Source: Allobosea sp.
Lineage (GTDB): Bacteria; Pseudomonadota; Alphaproteobacteria; Rhizobiales; Beijerinckiaceae
Length of the DNA: 64,000 nt
Assembly (NCBI GenBank): GCA_024231975.1
Contig: JAAEQB010000051.1
Coordinates: 62,001-126,000 of the forward strand
Reading direction: 5' to 3'
Shown: one piece after another, positions 1-8,410 of the stretch
Position numbering within the stretch: position 1 is the stretch's first letter
Layout of the letters: each line of letters begins with the position of its first letter
Translations under genes and position numbers: made by a program
Notes under the pieces: generated by a model
Seen by the model: the letters and a program-made list of their open reading frames with translations, nothing else
The model's database searches: none
Told to the model about the DNA's origin: nothing

Positions 1-1
1 C

Positions 2-367
2 TATCTCGGGCATTTCTTGACGCATTGGTGCCACCGCAAGGAGGCCTTCGCGCCGGTCTTCGACCTTTGGGTCGAAAATTTCATGAAGCCCGGCAATCTG
101 CGCGGGGGATTCGACTGGTATCGCAGCCAGAACGCGGCGCGGATCGCCGCGATCGATGGTCATCCGGCGCCGTCAGTGCCGATCCATCAGCGCACGAGGG
201 TGCATTGGGGCCGGCACGACCCGATCCTGAAATCGGACTGGTCGACCTTCCTGTCGCATTATTTCGACGACGTCGAAGTAACCTTCTGCGAAAGCGCCGG
301 CCATTTCGTCCATGTCGAGGCACCCGACGAGGCCGCGCAGGTGCTGGCCGACGTCTTCGCGGACTGA
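2..367 (+). CDS. alpha/beta fold hydrolase, C-terminal part (cut by window edge)
   Basis: The reading frame is already open at the first base, so only the last 121 codons are present. The fragment looks like the cap end and last third of an alpha/beta hydrolase. HWGRHDPIL supplies the usual late acidic residue, and SAGHFVHVEAPDEAAQ carries the catalytic histidine of the fold, followed by the typical closing helix. The nucleophile elbow lies outside the window, so esterase, epoxide hydrolase and C-C hydrolase cannot be separated. Its stop codon directly abuts the stop of the convergent haloalkane dehalogenase with no base between them. Confidence 0.8.
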   Translation, partial: YLGHFLTHWCHRKEAFAPVFDLWVENFMKPGNLRGGFDWYRSQNAARIAAIDGHPAPSVPIHQRTRVHWGRHDPILKSDWSTFLSHYFDDVEVTFCESAGHFVHVEAPDEAAQVLADVFAD

Positions 368-1303
368 TCAGACCGCAGCGGCCGATTGCACCTGTGCGTT
401 CGGCGATGATGCGAGACCGATTTCGACGAGCCAGTCGCGGACAGCGTGGCCGATCGCGATTGGATGGTCTTCCTGCAGGTAGTGCGCGCCCGGGCCGAGT
501 TCGACGAGCCGGCAGTTCTTCAAGCCCGAGGCGAATCCTCGCGCCTGCTGCGGCGAGATCAGCGCGCCGGGGTCGCCTGAGAACAGCAGCTTGGGATAGC
601 TCGAGCTGCGCAAGGCGGCGTGATCGGCGGTGCTGATCGCGAACACGTCCGTCGGTTCGCCGGCGATCGGCAAGTCACGCGGCAGGCTCAGGATCGGCCG
701 GCGCGAGGCCGGGGTCGGGAAGGGCTGGCGGTAGGCCGCGATCTCCTCCGGGGCCATCTGGCGCAGCACGGAACCCGGCAGGATGCGTTCGATGAAGATG
801 TTGTCGTCGAGGATCAGCTTCTCGCCCTGTCCGGATGTGCGGAAGGCCTTGAACAGCTCCCGTGCCTGCGGCCGCTGATGGAAGCTCTCCCAGTCGGCGA
901 AGGGCCGGATGAACTCCATGAAGGCGAGGCCGAGCATGCTCTGCGGCCGGCGGGAAGCATGGTGGAAGGCAAGCGCCGTGCCCCAGTCCTGCGCCAGGAT
1001 GACGAGACGGTCGAGCCCGAGCGCCGCGATGAAGGCGTCGAGATAGCGGACCTGATCGGCGAAGCGATAGGCGATGTCGGGCTTGCCGGACTGGCCGTAG
1101 CCGATCAGGTCGGGCGCGATGCAACGCGCGACCGGCGCGATCCGCGGGATGATGTCGCGCCAGATATGGGAGGAGGTCGGGTTGCCGTGCAGCAGCAGCA
1201 CGGTCGGTCCCTGCATGCCCGCCTCGACATAGGACATGGTCGAATCGAGGACCGGAATCGCGTGGCGGGTGGCGGCGATCATCTGCTGGGGATTCTCGGT
1301 CAT
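368..1303 (-). CDS. dhaA: haloalkane dehalogenase (DhaA-like, HLD-II)
   Basis: This 311-residue cytoplasmic alpha/beta hydrolase should replace halogen on haloalkanes by hydroxyl. The key residues fall on the DhaA positions: halide-binding Asn41 in HGNPTSS, nucleophile Asp106 followed by Trp107 in QDWGTA, catalytic acid Glu130 in FMEFIRP, and base His274 in GAHYLQEDHP. Length matches the family. The start was chosen at the ATG that overlaps the stop of the upstream TetR gene by one base (TGATG), so the two are translationally coupled. The longer open frame upstream is the shadow of that regulator. Control by the adjacent TetR protein is inferred. Confidence 0.9.
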   Translation of the reverse strand: MTENPQQMIAATRHAIPVLDSTMSYVEAGMQGPTVLLLHGNPTSSHIWRDIIPRIAPVARCIAPDLIGYGQSGKPDIAYRFADQVRYLDAFIAALGLDRLVILAQDWGTALAFHHASRRPQSMLGLAFMEFIRPFADWESFHQRPQARELFKAFRTSGQGEKLILDDNIFIERILPGSVLRQMAPEEIAAYRQPFPTPASRRPILSLPRDLPIAGEPTDVFAISTADHAALRSSSYPKLLFSGDPGALISPQQARGFASGLKNCRLVELGPGAHYLQEDHPIAIGHAVRDWLVEIGLASSPNAQVQSAAAV

Positions 1304-1893
1304 CACGAGGTCTTTCCGAACAGGAGGGGAAAGATGATGGTCTTGAAGCGCTCGAGCGGGGCAGGATCGCGCTCGACCTTCATGCGCAGCATCGCGCCCT
1401 GCCAGGAGGCGAGCAGGACGTCGGCGAGGCCGTCCGCGCTGAAGGCATCGGTGATCTCGCCGCTGGCCTGGCCCTGCGCGATGCAGGCGGCGAAGGGCTG
1501 GCGCCAGCGCGTGAAGATATCGGCGAGCTTTTCGCGCAGCGGCTCGCTGGTCGGCGCGGTCTCCAGGCTGAAATTGCCGACCATGCAGCCGCGGGCCCAA
1601 TCGGCCTCTTCGAGCTTGCCGGTGATGATGTCGAGATAGCGCCGCAGGCGGGCGGCAGGGGGCAGGCCATCATCTGCGAGCGCCTCATCGACCAGGCCGC
1701 AGACATAGGCGAAATAGCGCTCCAGCACCTCGCCGGCGAACTCTTCCTTTGAGGCGAAATGGTTGGTGAAGGAGCCGGGGCTGGCGCCTGCCGCGGCGAC
1801 GATCTCGCGCACGCCGGTGGCGGCGTAGCCGTTCTGCCAGAACAGGTCGTGGCCGGCGGCGATGAGGCTGGGACGAAGAGATGGCTTGCTCAT
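1303..1893 (-). CDS. TetR/AcrR family repressor of the dehalogenase operon
   Basis: This 196-residue protein has an N-terminal TetR helix-turn-helix (about residues 8-55, with GATGVREIVAAAGASPGSF-type recognition helices and the NHFASKEE motif), then an all-helical ligand domain. It is the first gene of a two-gene operon and its stop overlaps the dhaA start by one base. A perfect palindrome lies 10 bases upstream of its ATG, the expected place for an autoregulatory operator. The natural inducer cannot be read from sequence. By context it may be a halogenated or electrophilic compound, which is inference. Confidence 0.85.
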   Translation of the reverse strand: MSKPSLRPSLIAAGHDLFWQNGYAATGVREIVAAAGASPGSFTNHFASKEEFAGEVLERYFAYVCGLVDEALADDGLPPAARLRRYLDIITGKLEEADWARGCMVGNFSLETAPTSEPLREKLADIFTRWRQPFAACIAQGQASGEITDAFSADGLADVLLASWQGAMLRMKVERDPAPLERFKTIIFPLLFGKTS

Positions 1894-1902
1894 GGCGATA
1901 TC

Positions 1903-1920
1903 AATACGTACGTACGTATT
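1903..1920. promoter_or_regulatory. perfect 18-bp palindrome, likely TetR operator
   Basis: AATACGTACGTACGTATT is identical to its reverse complement and sits just upstream of the tetR-dhaA start, in an otherwise GC-rich region. Place, symmetry and length fit a TetR dimer (or dimer pair) site that would block the promoter of its own operon. Confidence 0.7.
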
Positions 1921-2244
1921 ATTGTCAAGCGAGACTTGAGGAAGCGCTGTCGGTTCCGATCTTGCGTGTAGCCTCTCGTTCTGGCGCCAGAACGACCTAC
2001 ATGAGCGAAAGCGGCCCTCGCGCGTGCAAGTCGGCGAAGGATGGAGAATGAGGGCGATTCAAAATCTTGTGGTTTTTGAATCGCTTGCCGCGATATCTCG
2101 CCGTGAACGAAACCTGATTCTGTGGGAGTCAGTGATTCGGCCTCGCTTCGTTCCGGACTCGTTCTGTTCACGGATCGGGTTGCCTTCAGGCGGCTCGACC
2201 CGGTAGGGCTTGCCTCGCCCGGACTGCAGGAAAGCTCCAGCGTC

Positions 2245-5200
2245 TTGATCCAGCCCCGTTCCCTTCCGCCTTCGCTCCGCGCCCGCGGCGTCACGACGGT
2301 GCTCGGACCGACCAATACCGGCAAGACCCATCTCGCCATCGAGCGGATGGTCGCGCATCCCACCGGCATGATCGGCCTGCCGCTGCGCCTGCTGGCGCGC
2401 GAGGTCTATCAGCGCGTCGTCGACAAGGTCGGGGCCCACGCCGTCGCGCTCGTCACCGGCGAGGAGAAAATCAAGCCGGAGCGGCCGAGCTTCTGGGTCT
2501 GCACGGTCGAGGCGATGCCGCGCGACCTTCCGGTCGATTTCGTCGCGATCGACGAGATCCAGCTCGCCGCCGATCTCGACCGCGGCCATGTCTTCGCCGA
2601 CCGTTTGCTCAACCATCGAGGCCGCGAAGAGACGATGCTGATCGGCGCCGGCACGATGCGGCCGCTGATCGAGCAGCTCATCCCCGGCGTCAATGTCGTC
2701 TCGCGGCCGCGCCTGTCGAAGCTCTCCTTCGCCGGCGACCGCAAGATCACCCGTCTGCCGCGGCGCTCGGCGATCGTCGCCTTCTCGGCCGAGGAGGTCT
2801 ATGCCATCGCCGAGCTGATCCGCCGGCAGAAGGGTGGGGCGGCGGTGGTGCTGGGCGCGCTCTCACCGCGCACGCGCAACGCCCAGGTCGAGATCTACCA
2901 GTCGGGCGATGTCGACTATCTCGTTGCCACCGATGCGATCGGCATGGGGCTCAACCTCGACGTCGACCACATCGCCTTCGCCGGCGACAGCAAGTTCGAC
3001 GGCCACCATTACCGCAAGCTCAACCCGGCCGAATTCGGCCAGATCGCCGGCCGTGCCGGGCGGCATCTGCGCGACGGCACCTTCGGCACGACCGGGCGCG
3101 CACCGCCCTTCGATCAGGAGCTGGTCGAGGCGATCGAGGATCACCGCTTCGAATCGGTGCGCCAGGTGCAGTGGCGCAATTCCGATCTCGACCTGCGCTC
3201 GATCCCCGGCCTGCTCGACAGTCTCAACATCCAGCCGCAGGAACAGGGGCTGACCCGGGCGCTGATCGCCGAGGACATGACGACGCTGGAGATCCTGGCG
3301 CGTGACCATGATGTCTCGCGGCTGGCGCAGGGCAAGCCGGCGGTGTCGCGGCTCTGGGAGGTCTGCGGCCTGCCGGATTATCGCAAGATCGCGCCGATGC
3401 AGCATGCCGAGCTGGCGACGACCTTGTATCTGCGCCTGATGCGCCATGGCCGCCTCGATCCCGACTGGTATGCCGGCCAGCTCGCCGCGCTTGACCGGGT
3501 CGACGGCGAGATCGATACCCTTTCGGCGCGCATCGCCCAGGTGCGGACCTGGACCTATGTTGCCAACCGTCCGGACTGGCTACCCGATCCTGAGCATTGG
3601 CAGGGGGTGGCTCGTCTTGTAGAGGACAGGCTGTCGGACGCTTTGCATGAACGGCTCGCCAGCCGATTCGTCGATCGGCGTACGAGCGTTTTGATGCGTC
3701 GCCTGCGGGAGAATGCGATGTTGGAGGCCGAAGTCACCGCGACCGGCGATGTCATGGTCGAGGGTCAGCATGTCGGATTGCTGCAAGGCTTCCGTTTCAC
3801 GGCGGACCCGAAGGCGGGTGGTCCGGAAGCGAAGGCACTGAACGCGGCGGCGCTGAAGGCGCTGGCCGGCGAGCTGGAAGCGCGCGCCTCGCGCGTCGTG
3901 CTGGCAGGCGATGATGCCTTCGTGCTCTCGCATGACGGGCTGGTCCGCTGGATCGGCGAGCCGGTAGCGCGCCTGACCGCCGGCGAGAAGGTGCTGGAGC
4001 CGCGCCTGCGCCTGATGGTCGATGATCACCTGCCGGCCCAGGCCCGCGAGCAGATCGAGACGAGGCTTGCCGCCTGGCTGAAGCATCACGTCACCAAGCT
4101 GCTCGGCCCGCTCCAGATCCTGGAGAACGCCGAGAGCGTCAGCGGCATCGCCCGCGGTATCGCCTATCAGGCGGCCGAGGCGCTCGGCGTGCTCGAGCGC
4201 AGCAAGGTCGCCGAGGAGATGAAGACGCTCGACCAGGAGGGGCGGGCGGGCCTGCGCCAGCTGGGCGTCCGTTTTGGCGCCTTCCATCTCTATGTGCCGG
4301 CCCTGCTGAAGCCGGCGCCGCGGGCGCTCGCCGCTCAGCTCTGGGCGCTGAAGCATGGCAATCCGGAAGCGGCCGGGCTCGACGACATCTCCCATCTCGC
4401 CTCCTCCGGCCGGACCTCGTTCCCGGCCAACAAGGATGTGCCCAAGGGGCTCTATCGTGCCGCCGGCTATCGCGTCTGCGGCGAGCGTGCGGTCCGCGTC
4501 GACATCCTGGAGCGTCTCGCCGACCTGATCCGCCCGGCGATCGCCTATCGTCCGGGTGTTACGCTCGGCCAGCCACCGGCGGGCTCCGCCGATCAGGACG
4601 GCTTTGTCGCCACCGGTGCGATGACCTCGCTCGTAGGCTGCGCCGGCGAGGATTTCGCCTCGATCCTGCGTTCGCTCGGCTATGTCTCGCAGAAGCGGCC
4701 CGGCCCGGCGATCACCGTCGCACTTGCCGCCGCGCCCGAGCCGGCCGCGACCACACCGGCGGTTCCGACGGAGACTGTCGCCGAGGCGGCTGATGCGTTG
4801 AACGAAGCGCAGTCCGCCCAGGTCGAGGCTGCCGCTGACAGCGCGGACAGCGCTGCCCCGACGGGCGAAACCCCGGATGCTCCGATCCTGACCGATGCGG
4901 AGATCGCTGCTGCGGCTCCTGCCGAGGAAGAGCCTGCCAGCCCGGTCGAACCGGTGCCGGCCGATGCGATGTCGACGCTGGCTCTGCCGAGCGACGAGCC
5001 TGTGGCGGAGCCAACTCCCTCGACCGAAAACGAGACGGCCGAGCCTGTCGCTGCCGAGGCGGCGGGCGAGCCTGCTGCGGCTGCCGAAGCGACTGCGCCA
5101 GCCGAGCCCGAGCTGATCGAGATTTGGCGCCCGCATCGCCATCAGGGCGGGCGGCGTCCCGAGCAGGGCCAGCGCGGACGTCGGCCCGTCCGTCGCGCCG

Positions 5201-5592
5201 GTGCTGCCGAGGCGGCTCCGGCTGCCGAGGGCGGCGAGGGCAAGCCCGCCGGGCAGCGTCCGCCGAACCGCAATCGCTGGCGCGAGGGTGGCTGGAACGG
5301 CCCGCGCCCGGCTGGCGGCGAGGCGGGCAAGCCCGCTGCGCAGGAGGGCGCTGGTCGCAATGCGCAGGGGCGTGATGGGCGTCCTGACCGCGGTCCGCGG
5401 CCGGAGTTCAAGCGCGATGGTGGCCGCCCGGGCGGTGGTCCGCGTCGCGACGAGCGCGGCGGCAAGGAACAGCGTTTCCAGCAGCCGCAAAGGCCGCGCC
5501 CGGCCGAACGCCAGCCCGATCCGGATTCGCCCTTCGCCAAGCTGCTTGCCCTGAAGGCTCAGCTCGAGGGCAATGACGGGCGCAAGGGCTGA
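2245..5592 (+). CDS. SUV3/MgpS-like DExH RNA helicase with long disordered C-terminal tail
   Basis: This is a superfamily 2 helicase of about 1,115 residues. Walker A is GPTNTGKTH near residues 21-29, the DExH-type box is AIDEIQ, and motif VI is QIAGRAGRHLRDGTFG, the arrangement of SUV3-like helicases common in Rhizobiales. From about residue 830 the protein turns into a low-complexity Ala/Pro/Glu stretch followed by an Arg/Gly-rich basic tail, which is probably disordered and RNA-binding. The TTG at 2245 was preferred. An in-frame GTG at 2122 would add 41 residues, but those codons have clearly lower third-position GC than the body of the gene and no Shine-Dalgarno. It heads a likely operon with the S4 protein. 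Role in RNA turnover is inferred from family. Confidence 0.85.
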   Translation: MIQPRSLPPSLRARGVTTVLGPTNTGKTHLAIERMVAHPTGMIGLPLRLLAREVYQRVVDKVGAHAVALVTGEEKIKPERPSFWVCTVEAMPRDLPVDFVAIDEIQLAADLDRGHVFADRLLNHRGREETMLIGAGTMRPLIEQLIPGVNVVSRPRLSKLSFAGDRKITRLPRRSAIVAFSAEEVYAIAELIRRQKGGAAVVLGALSPRTRNAQVEIYQSGDVDYLVATDAIGMGLNLDVDHIAFAGDSKFDGHHYRKLNPAEFGQIAGRAGRHLRDGTFGTTGRAPPFDQELVEAIEDHRFESVRQVQWRNSDLDLRSIPGLLDSLNIQPQEQGLTRALIAEDMTTLEILARDHDVSRLAQGKPAVSRLWEVCGLPDYRKIAPMQHAELATTLYLRLMRHGRLDPDWYAGQLAALDRVDGEIDTLSARIAQVRTWTYVANRPDWLPDPEHWQGVARLVEDRLSDALHERLASRFVDRRTSVLMRRLRENAMLEAEVTATGDVMVEGQHVGLLQGFRFTADPKAGGPEAKALNAAALKALAGELEARASRVVLAGDDAFVLSHDGLVRWIGEPVARLTAGEKVLEPRLRLMVDDHLPAQAREQIETRLAAWLKHHVTKLLGPLQILENAESVSGIARGIAYQAAEALGVLERSKVAEEMKTLDQEGRAGLRQLGVRFGAFHLYVPALLKPAPRALAAQLWALKHGNPEAAGLDDISHLASSGRTSFPANKDVPKGLYRAAGYRVCGERAVRVDILERLADLIRPAIAYRPGVTLGQPPAGSADQDGFVATGAMTSLVGCAGEDFASILRSLGYVSQKRPGPAITVALAAAPEPAATTPAVPTETVAEAADALNEAQSAQVEAAADSADSAAPTGETPDAPILTDAEIAAAAPAEEEPASPVEPVPADAMSTLALPSDEPVAEPTPSTENETAEPVAAEAAGEPAAAAEATAPAEPELIEIWRPHRHQGGRRPEQGQRGRRPVRRAGAAEAAPAAEGGEGKPAGQRPPNRNRWREGGWNGPRPAGGEAGKPAAQEGAGRNAQGRDGRPDRGPRPEFKRDGGRPGGGPRRDERGGKEQRFQQPQRPRPAERQPDPDSPFAKLLALKAQLEGNDGRKG

Positions 5593-5613
5593 CACGCCGC
5601 GTAGGGAGGCTGC

Positions 5614-5925
5614 TTGCGGGACGATCGGCAACGCCTCGACAAATGGCTCTGGTTCGCGCGCTTCGCGCGGACCCGCCCCGCCGCTGTGCGGCTGGTGGAG
5701 GACGGGCATGTCCGGGTTGCAAGCAAGCGCGTCGAGAATTCGGCGCTCGGCGTGAAGCCGGGCGATGTGCTGACGCTGGCCTTGCCGCATGCGACGCTGG
5801 TGGTGCGTGTCACCGCCTTCGCCGAGCGGCGAGGCTCCTATGAGCAGGCGCAGGCGCTGTACGAGGTCCTGAGCGGCGGCGAACGCGGCGATCAGTCGCT
5901 TGCACCAGACGCGCCTGAGGGCTAG
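5614..5925 (+). CDS. S4-domain RNA-binding protein, HslR/Hsp15-like
   Basis: This 103-residue protein begins with an S4 RNA-binding fold (QRLDKWLWFARFARTRPAA, then LVEDGHVRV and the KPGDVL loop), the signature of Hsp15-type proteins that bind stalled 50S-tRNA complexes in E. coli. It is shorter than E. coli Hsp15 and lacks most of the basic tail. The start is TTG, supported by AGGGAGG a few bases upstream at 5602-5609. It follows the helicase stop by 21 bases, so the two are probably co-transcribed. An RNA or ribosome-linked role is inferred from the family. Confidence 0.85.
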   Translation: MRDDRQRLDKWLWFARFARTRPAAVRLVEDGHVRVASKRVENSALGVKPGDVLTLALPHATLVVRVTAFAERRGSYEQAQALYEVLSGGERGDQSLAPDAPEG

Positions 5926-6052
5926 AGCCCGTATCAATGCGGGGAGCGCTGGCCCGCCCGCGAAAAATCGTCTCGAAACGCTCGTTTCGATGGAAGTTTG
6001 ATCTCGTTTCCGGTCGTGACAGGGCCTTGAAACATTCTCTCGACCGGCTCTA
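5923..6052. repeat. imperfect palindromic intergenic element containing an 18-bp palindrome
   Basis: The region between the S4 gene and fdxA starts with TAGAGCC (overlapping the stop codon) and ends with its complement GGCTCTA. Inside it, 5973-5990 reads TCGAAACG-CT-CGTTTCGA, a perfect 8-bp inverted repeat. The ends recall the TAGAGC-bounded intergenic elements of Rhizobiales, but no second copy occurs in this window, so the repeat call is tentative. A hairpin in the S4 transcript or a regulatory site for fdxA are alternatives. Confidence 0.3.
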
Positions 6053-6084
6053 AAGAAGCGCCGGCCGATTGGAAGGACAGCGCC

Positions 6085-6420
6085 ATGACCTATGTGGTCA
6101 CCGAGAACTGCATCAAGTGCAAGTACATGGACTGCGTCGAAGTCTGTCCGGTCGACTGTTTCTATGAAGGCGAGAACTTCCTCGTCATCCATCCCGACGA
6201 GTGCATCGATTGCGGCGTCTGCGAGCCGGAATGCCCGGCCGAGGCGATCAAGCCGGACACCGAGCCCGGTCTCGACAGCTGGTTGCAGCTCAATGCGAAG
6301 TTCGCCGCGAGCTGGCCGAATATCACACAGAAGAAGGACTCCCCGGCCGACGCCAAGGAGTTCGACGGCGTGCCCAACAAGCTCGAGCTTCTGTCGCCAA
6401 ATCCGGGCGAAGGTGACTGA
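6085..6420 (+). CDS. fdxA: 7Fe ferredoxin FdxA
   Basis: This 111-residue ferredoxin has the FdxA pattern: Cys9, Cys16 and Cys20-Pro in CIKCKYMDCVEVCP, then the classic CIDCGVCEPECP motif. These should bind one [3Fe-4S] and one [4Fe-4S] cluster, as in Azotobacter ferredoxin I. The C-terminal extension of about 50 residues is normal for FdxA. It is a cytoplasmic electron carrier whose partner cannot be named from sequence. The ATG is preceded by AAGGA. It lies between the helicase/S4 pair and carD. Confidence 0.95.
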   Translation: MTYVVTENCIKCKYMDCVEVCPVDCFYEGENFLVIHPDECIDCGVCEPECPAEAIKPDTEPGLDSWLQLNAKFAASWPNITQKKDSPADAKEFDGVPNKLELLSPNPGEGD

Positions 6421-6810
6421 GGCTTACGCTTCGTCAGACCCGAATCGAGGTTAACCATAGCCGGCCGCAACGCGGCCCGGCGCCGTTTGCATTCCGTTTA
6501 CCTTTGATTCGGCGCGATTTTTGTGGTATCCACAAGCCACAGTCGAGTTCGTTCCGCCTGCCCCTGCGAGGTCACACAAACGGGGCACCCCCTGATACGA
6601 CAGCGATGCACCGCCGGTCAGAATGCCCGGGGTGTGGTTGTCTTCGTGTCTGGCGGTTCGCAAGAAACGATCGGCTGTGGGAGCGTGTTGCGCCGGTGAA
6701 AAAGCCAGAAGGCTTACCCGTCGTGTCAGGCAGAGTGCCGCCGGTCATCCCGGCCAGCGGTTGAAAGTCGCGTCTCCGCTCCGGCGGAGAGATGCAGGAG
6801 TCGAAACGGC
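6421..6810 (+). promoter_or_regulatory. fdxA-carD intergenic region with candidate carD promoter and long leader
   Basis: These 390 bases hold no convincing gene. A candidate sigma-70 promoter is TTGATT (6504-6509), 17 bases, then TATCCA (6527-6532). It overlaps a palindrome TTGTGG-TAT-CCACAA at 6521-6535. If it is used, the carD mRNA would have a leader of roughly 270 bases. No known riboswitch was recognised in that leader. Confidence 0.35.
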
Positions 6811-7407
6811 ATGTCCACTGCGAAGAAGACTGTTGTGCGCCAGGGCTTCAAGACGGGCGAGTTCGTCGTCTACCCGTCCCATGGCGTCGGTCAGATCACG
6901 GCGATCGAGGAGCAGGAAGTCGCGGGCTTCAAGCTCGAGCTGTTCGTCGTCAGCTTCGCCAAGGACAAGATGACCCTGCGCGTCCCGACCGCCAAGGCGG
7001 CCAGCGTCGGCCTGCGCAAGCTCGCCGACGGCGAGATCGTCGGCAAGGCGCTTTCGACCCTGACTGGTCGCGCCCGTGTCAAGCGCACCATGTGGTCGCG
7101 CCGCGCCCAGGAATACGAAGCCAAGATCAATTCGGGCGATCTCGTCGCCATCGCCGAAGTGGTGCGCGATCTCTACCGTTCCGAGGCTCAGCCCGAGCAG
7201 TCCTATTCCGAGCGCCAGCTCTATGAGGCGGCGATCGACCGGATGACCCGCGAGATCTCCGCGGTCGAGGAGATCACCGAGACCGAGGCGCTGAAGAAGA
7301 TCGAGGGCCAGCTCGCCAAGTCGCCGCGCCGCGCCGGCAAGGCCGATGCCGCCGAGGCGGCCGACGCCGAGGAAGGCGACGAGGACCTGCAGGAGGAGGC
7401 TGCCTGA
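6811..7407 (+). CDS. carD: CarD/CdnL-family transcription regulator
   Basis: This 198-residue protein starts with the CarD RNA polymerase-interacting domain (GEFVVYPSHGVGQITAIEEQEV, about residues 14-75), followed by a helical DNA-binding domain containing MWSRRAQEYEAKI and LYRSEAQPEQSYSERQLYEAA. Family members bind the RNA polymerase beta subunit and stabilise open promoter complexes, notably at rRNA promoters. The last 35 residues are Ala/Glu/Asp-rich and acidic, a variable tail. The gene stands alone between a long leader and a strong terminator, so it is probably monocistronic. Confidence 0.93.
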   Translation: MSTAKKTVVRQGFKTGEFVVYPSHGVGQITAIEEQEVAGFKLELFVVSFAKDKMTLRVPTAKAASVGLRKLADGEIVGKALSTLTGRARVKRTMWSRRAQEYEAKINSGDLVAIAEVVRDLYRSEAQPEQSYSERQLYEAAIDRMTREISAVEEITETEALKKIEGQLAKSPRRAGKADAAEAADAEEGDEDLQEEAA

Positions 7408-7433
7408 GGCAGCTTTCCGCTATCTGATAAGAG

Positions 7434-7465
7434 AAGCCCGGCGGAGCGATCCGCCGGGCTTTTTC
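7434..7465 (+). terminator. rho-independent terminator of carD (possibly bidirectional)
   Basis: Arms AAGCCCGGCGGA (7434-7445) and TCCGCCGGGCTT (7450-7461) form a perfect 12-bp stem with a GCGA loop, followed by a T run. The stem also begins with AA on the other strand, so it may serve the convergent hydrolase gene ending at 7469. Confidence 0.9.
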
Positions 7466-7468
7466 GTA

Positions 7469-8338
7469 TCAGGCCGCGCCGGTCTCCGCCGCCAGGAAAG
7501 CGACCGTCCGCTCCCAGGCGAGCTTGGCTGCCGCGGCGTTGTAGCGCTCGGCGCTGGTGTCGTTGTGGAAGGCGTGATCGACGTCCGGATAGACGATCGC
7601 CTGATAATGGACGCCGGCCGCCTTCAGCGCCGCCTCATACGCCGGCAGGCTCTCGACCAGGCGGGTGTCGCGGGCCGCCTGCTGGATGAGAAGGCGGGCC
7701 TTGATCTGCGGCACCTTGGAAAGGTCTGGCGAGCGGCCGTAGAAGACGACGCCGGCATTGAGCTCCGGTGCGCTCACGGCGAGATCGTTGACCGCGCCGC
7801 CACCCCAGCAGAAGCCGACTGCGCCGACCTTTCCCGTCGTATCGGGTCGGGCCTTGAGGAAGGCCAGTGCCGCGCGCGCCTGCGCGACAACATCCTCCGG
7901 CTTGAGCTGCGCGAACAGGGCACGCGCCGCATCGGCATCGGCCGGTGTGCCGCCGAGCGGGGTGAGGAAATCGACGCCGAGCGCGTTGAAGCCGGCCAGC
8001 GCGGCGCGACGTGTGACGTCCTCGATATGCGGGTTGAGGCCGCGGTTCTCGTGGATGACGAGGACGCCGCCGCGCTTCGCCTGAGTCTTCGGCGTGACCA
8101 GATAGCCCTTGAGCCTGACGCCGCCGATGGTCTCGTCGATGCGCCTGCTCTCGATGCGGGCGTCGTCGGCAGCGACCTGCTGGGCCTGGGCATAGTTCGG
8201 CTCCAGCAAGGCGAGCGCGGCTTCCGCGGCCGCGGCAGAGCCGGCGATGGTGATCAGCCGGTTCATGAAGCTGCGCCGGTCGAGCGGCTTGTGGGTGTAT
8301 TCGTCGTAGAGTTCGACGATGCGGCGATCGAGCGCCAT
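7469..8338 (-). CDS. dienelactone hydrolase family protein, TAT-type N-terminus
   Basis: This 289-residue protein has a leader of about 50 residues with a twin-arginine motif (DRRSFMNRL) and an Ala-rich hydrophobic stretch ending near AQA, so it is probably exported folded. The mature part is a dienelactone hydrolase: nucleophile Cys in GFCWGGG, an Asp in ARDTR, and the His in DVDHAFHND make the Cys-Asp-His triad. The conserved HENRGLNPHIEDVTRR segment is also typical. Such exported forms are common in Alphaproteobacteria and their substrates are mostly unknown. The twin-arginine motif starts some 19 residues in, so a shorter start is possible. Confidence 0.87.
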   Translation of the reverse strand: MALDRRIVELYDEYTHKPLDRRSFMNRLITIAGSAAAAEAALALLEPNYAQAQQVAADDARIESRRIDETIGGVRLKGYLVTPKTQAKRGGVLVIHENRGLNPHIEDVTRRAALAGFNALGVDFLTPLGGTPADADAARALFAQLKPEDVVAQARAALAFLKARPDTTGKVGAVGFCWGGGAVNDLAVSAPELNAGVVFYGRSPDLSKVPQIKARLLIQQAARDTRLVESLPAYEAALKAAGVHYQAIVYPDVDHAFHNDTSAERYNAAAAKLAWERTVAFLAAETGAA

Positions 8339-8410
8339 GGCTGCCTCCCTGTTCTGACGAAGGCCGGGAGGCTAGCACAGGGCGCGAGGAAAGCAGCGGC
8401 GCGCTGCGCC

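Noticed and set aside
2122..2244. N-terminal 41-codon extension of the helicase from GTG 2122
   Set aside because: Lower third-position GC than the gene body, no ribosome site, and the helicase core begins soon after the TTG at 2245.
3580..6192. 870-codon open frame on the minus strand opposite the helicase
   Set aside because: It mirrors the codon structure of the helicase and fdxA region in a GC-rich genome; its Arg/Leu/Ala-rich translation has no recognisable domain.
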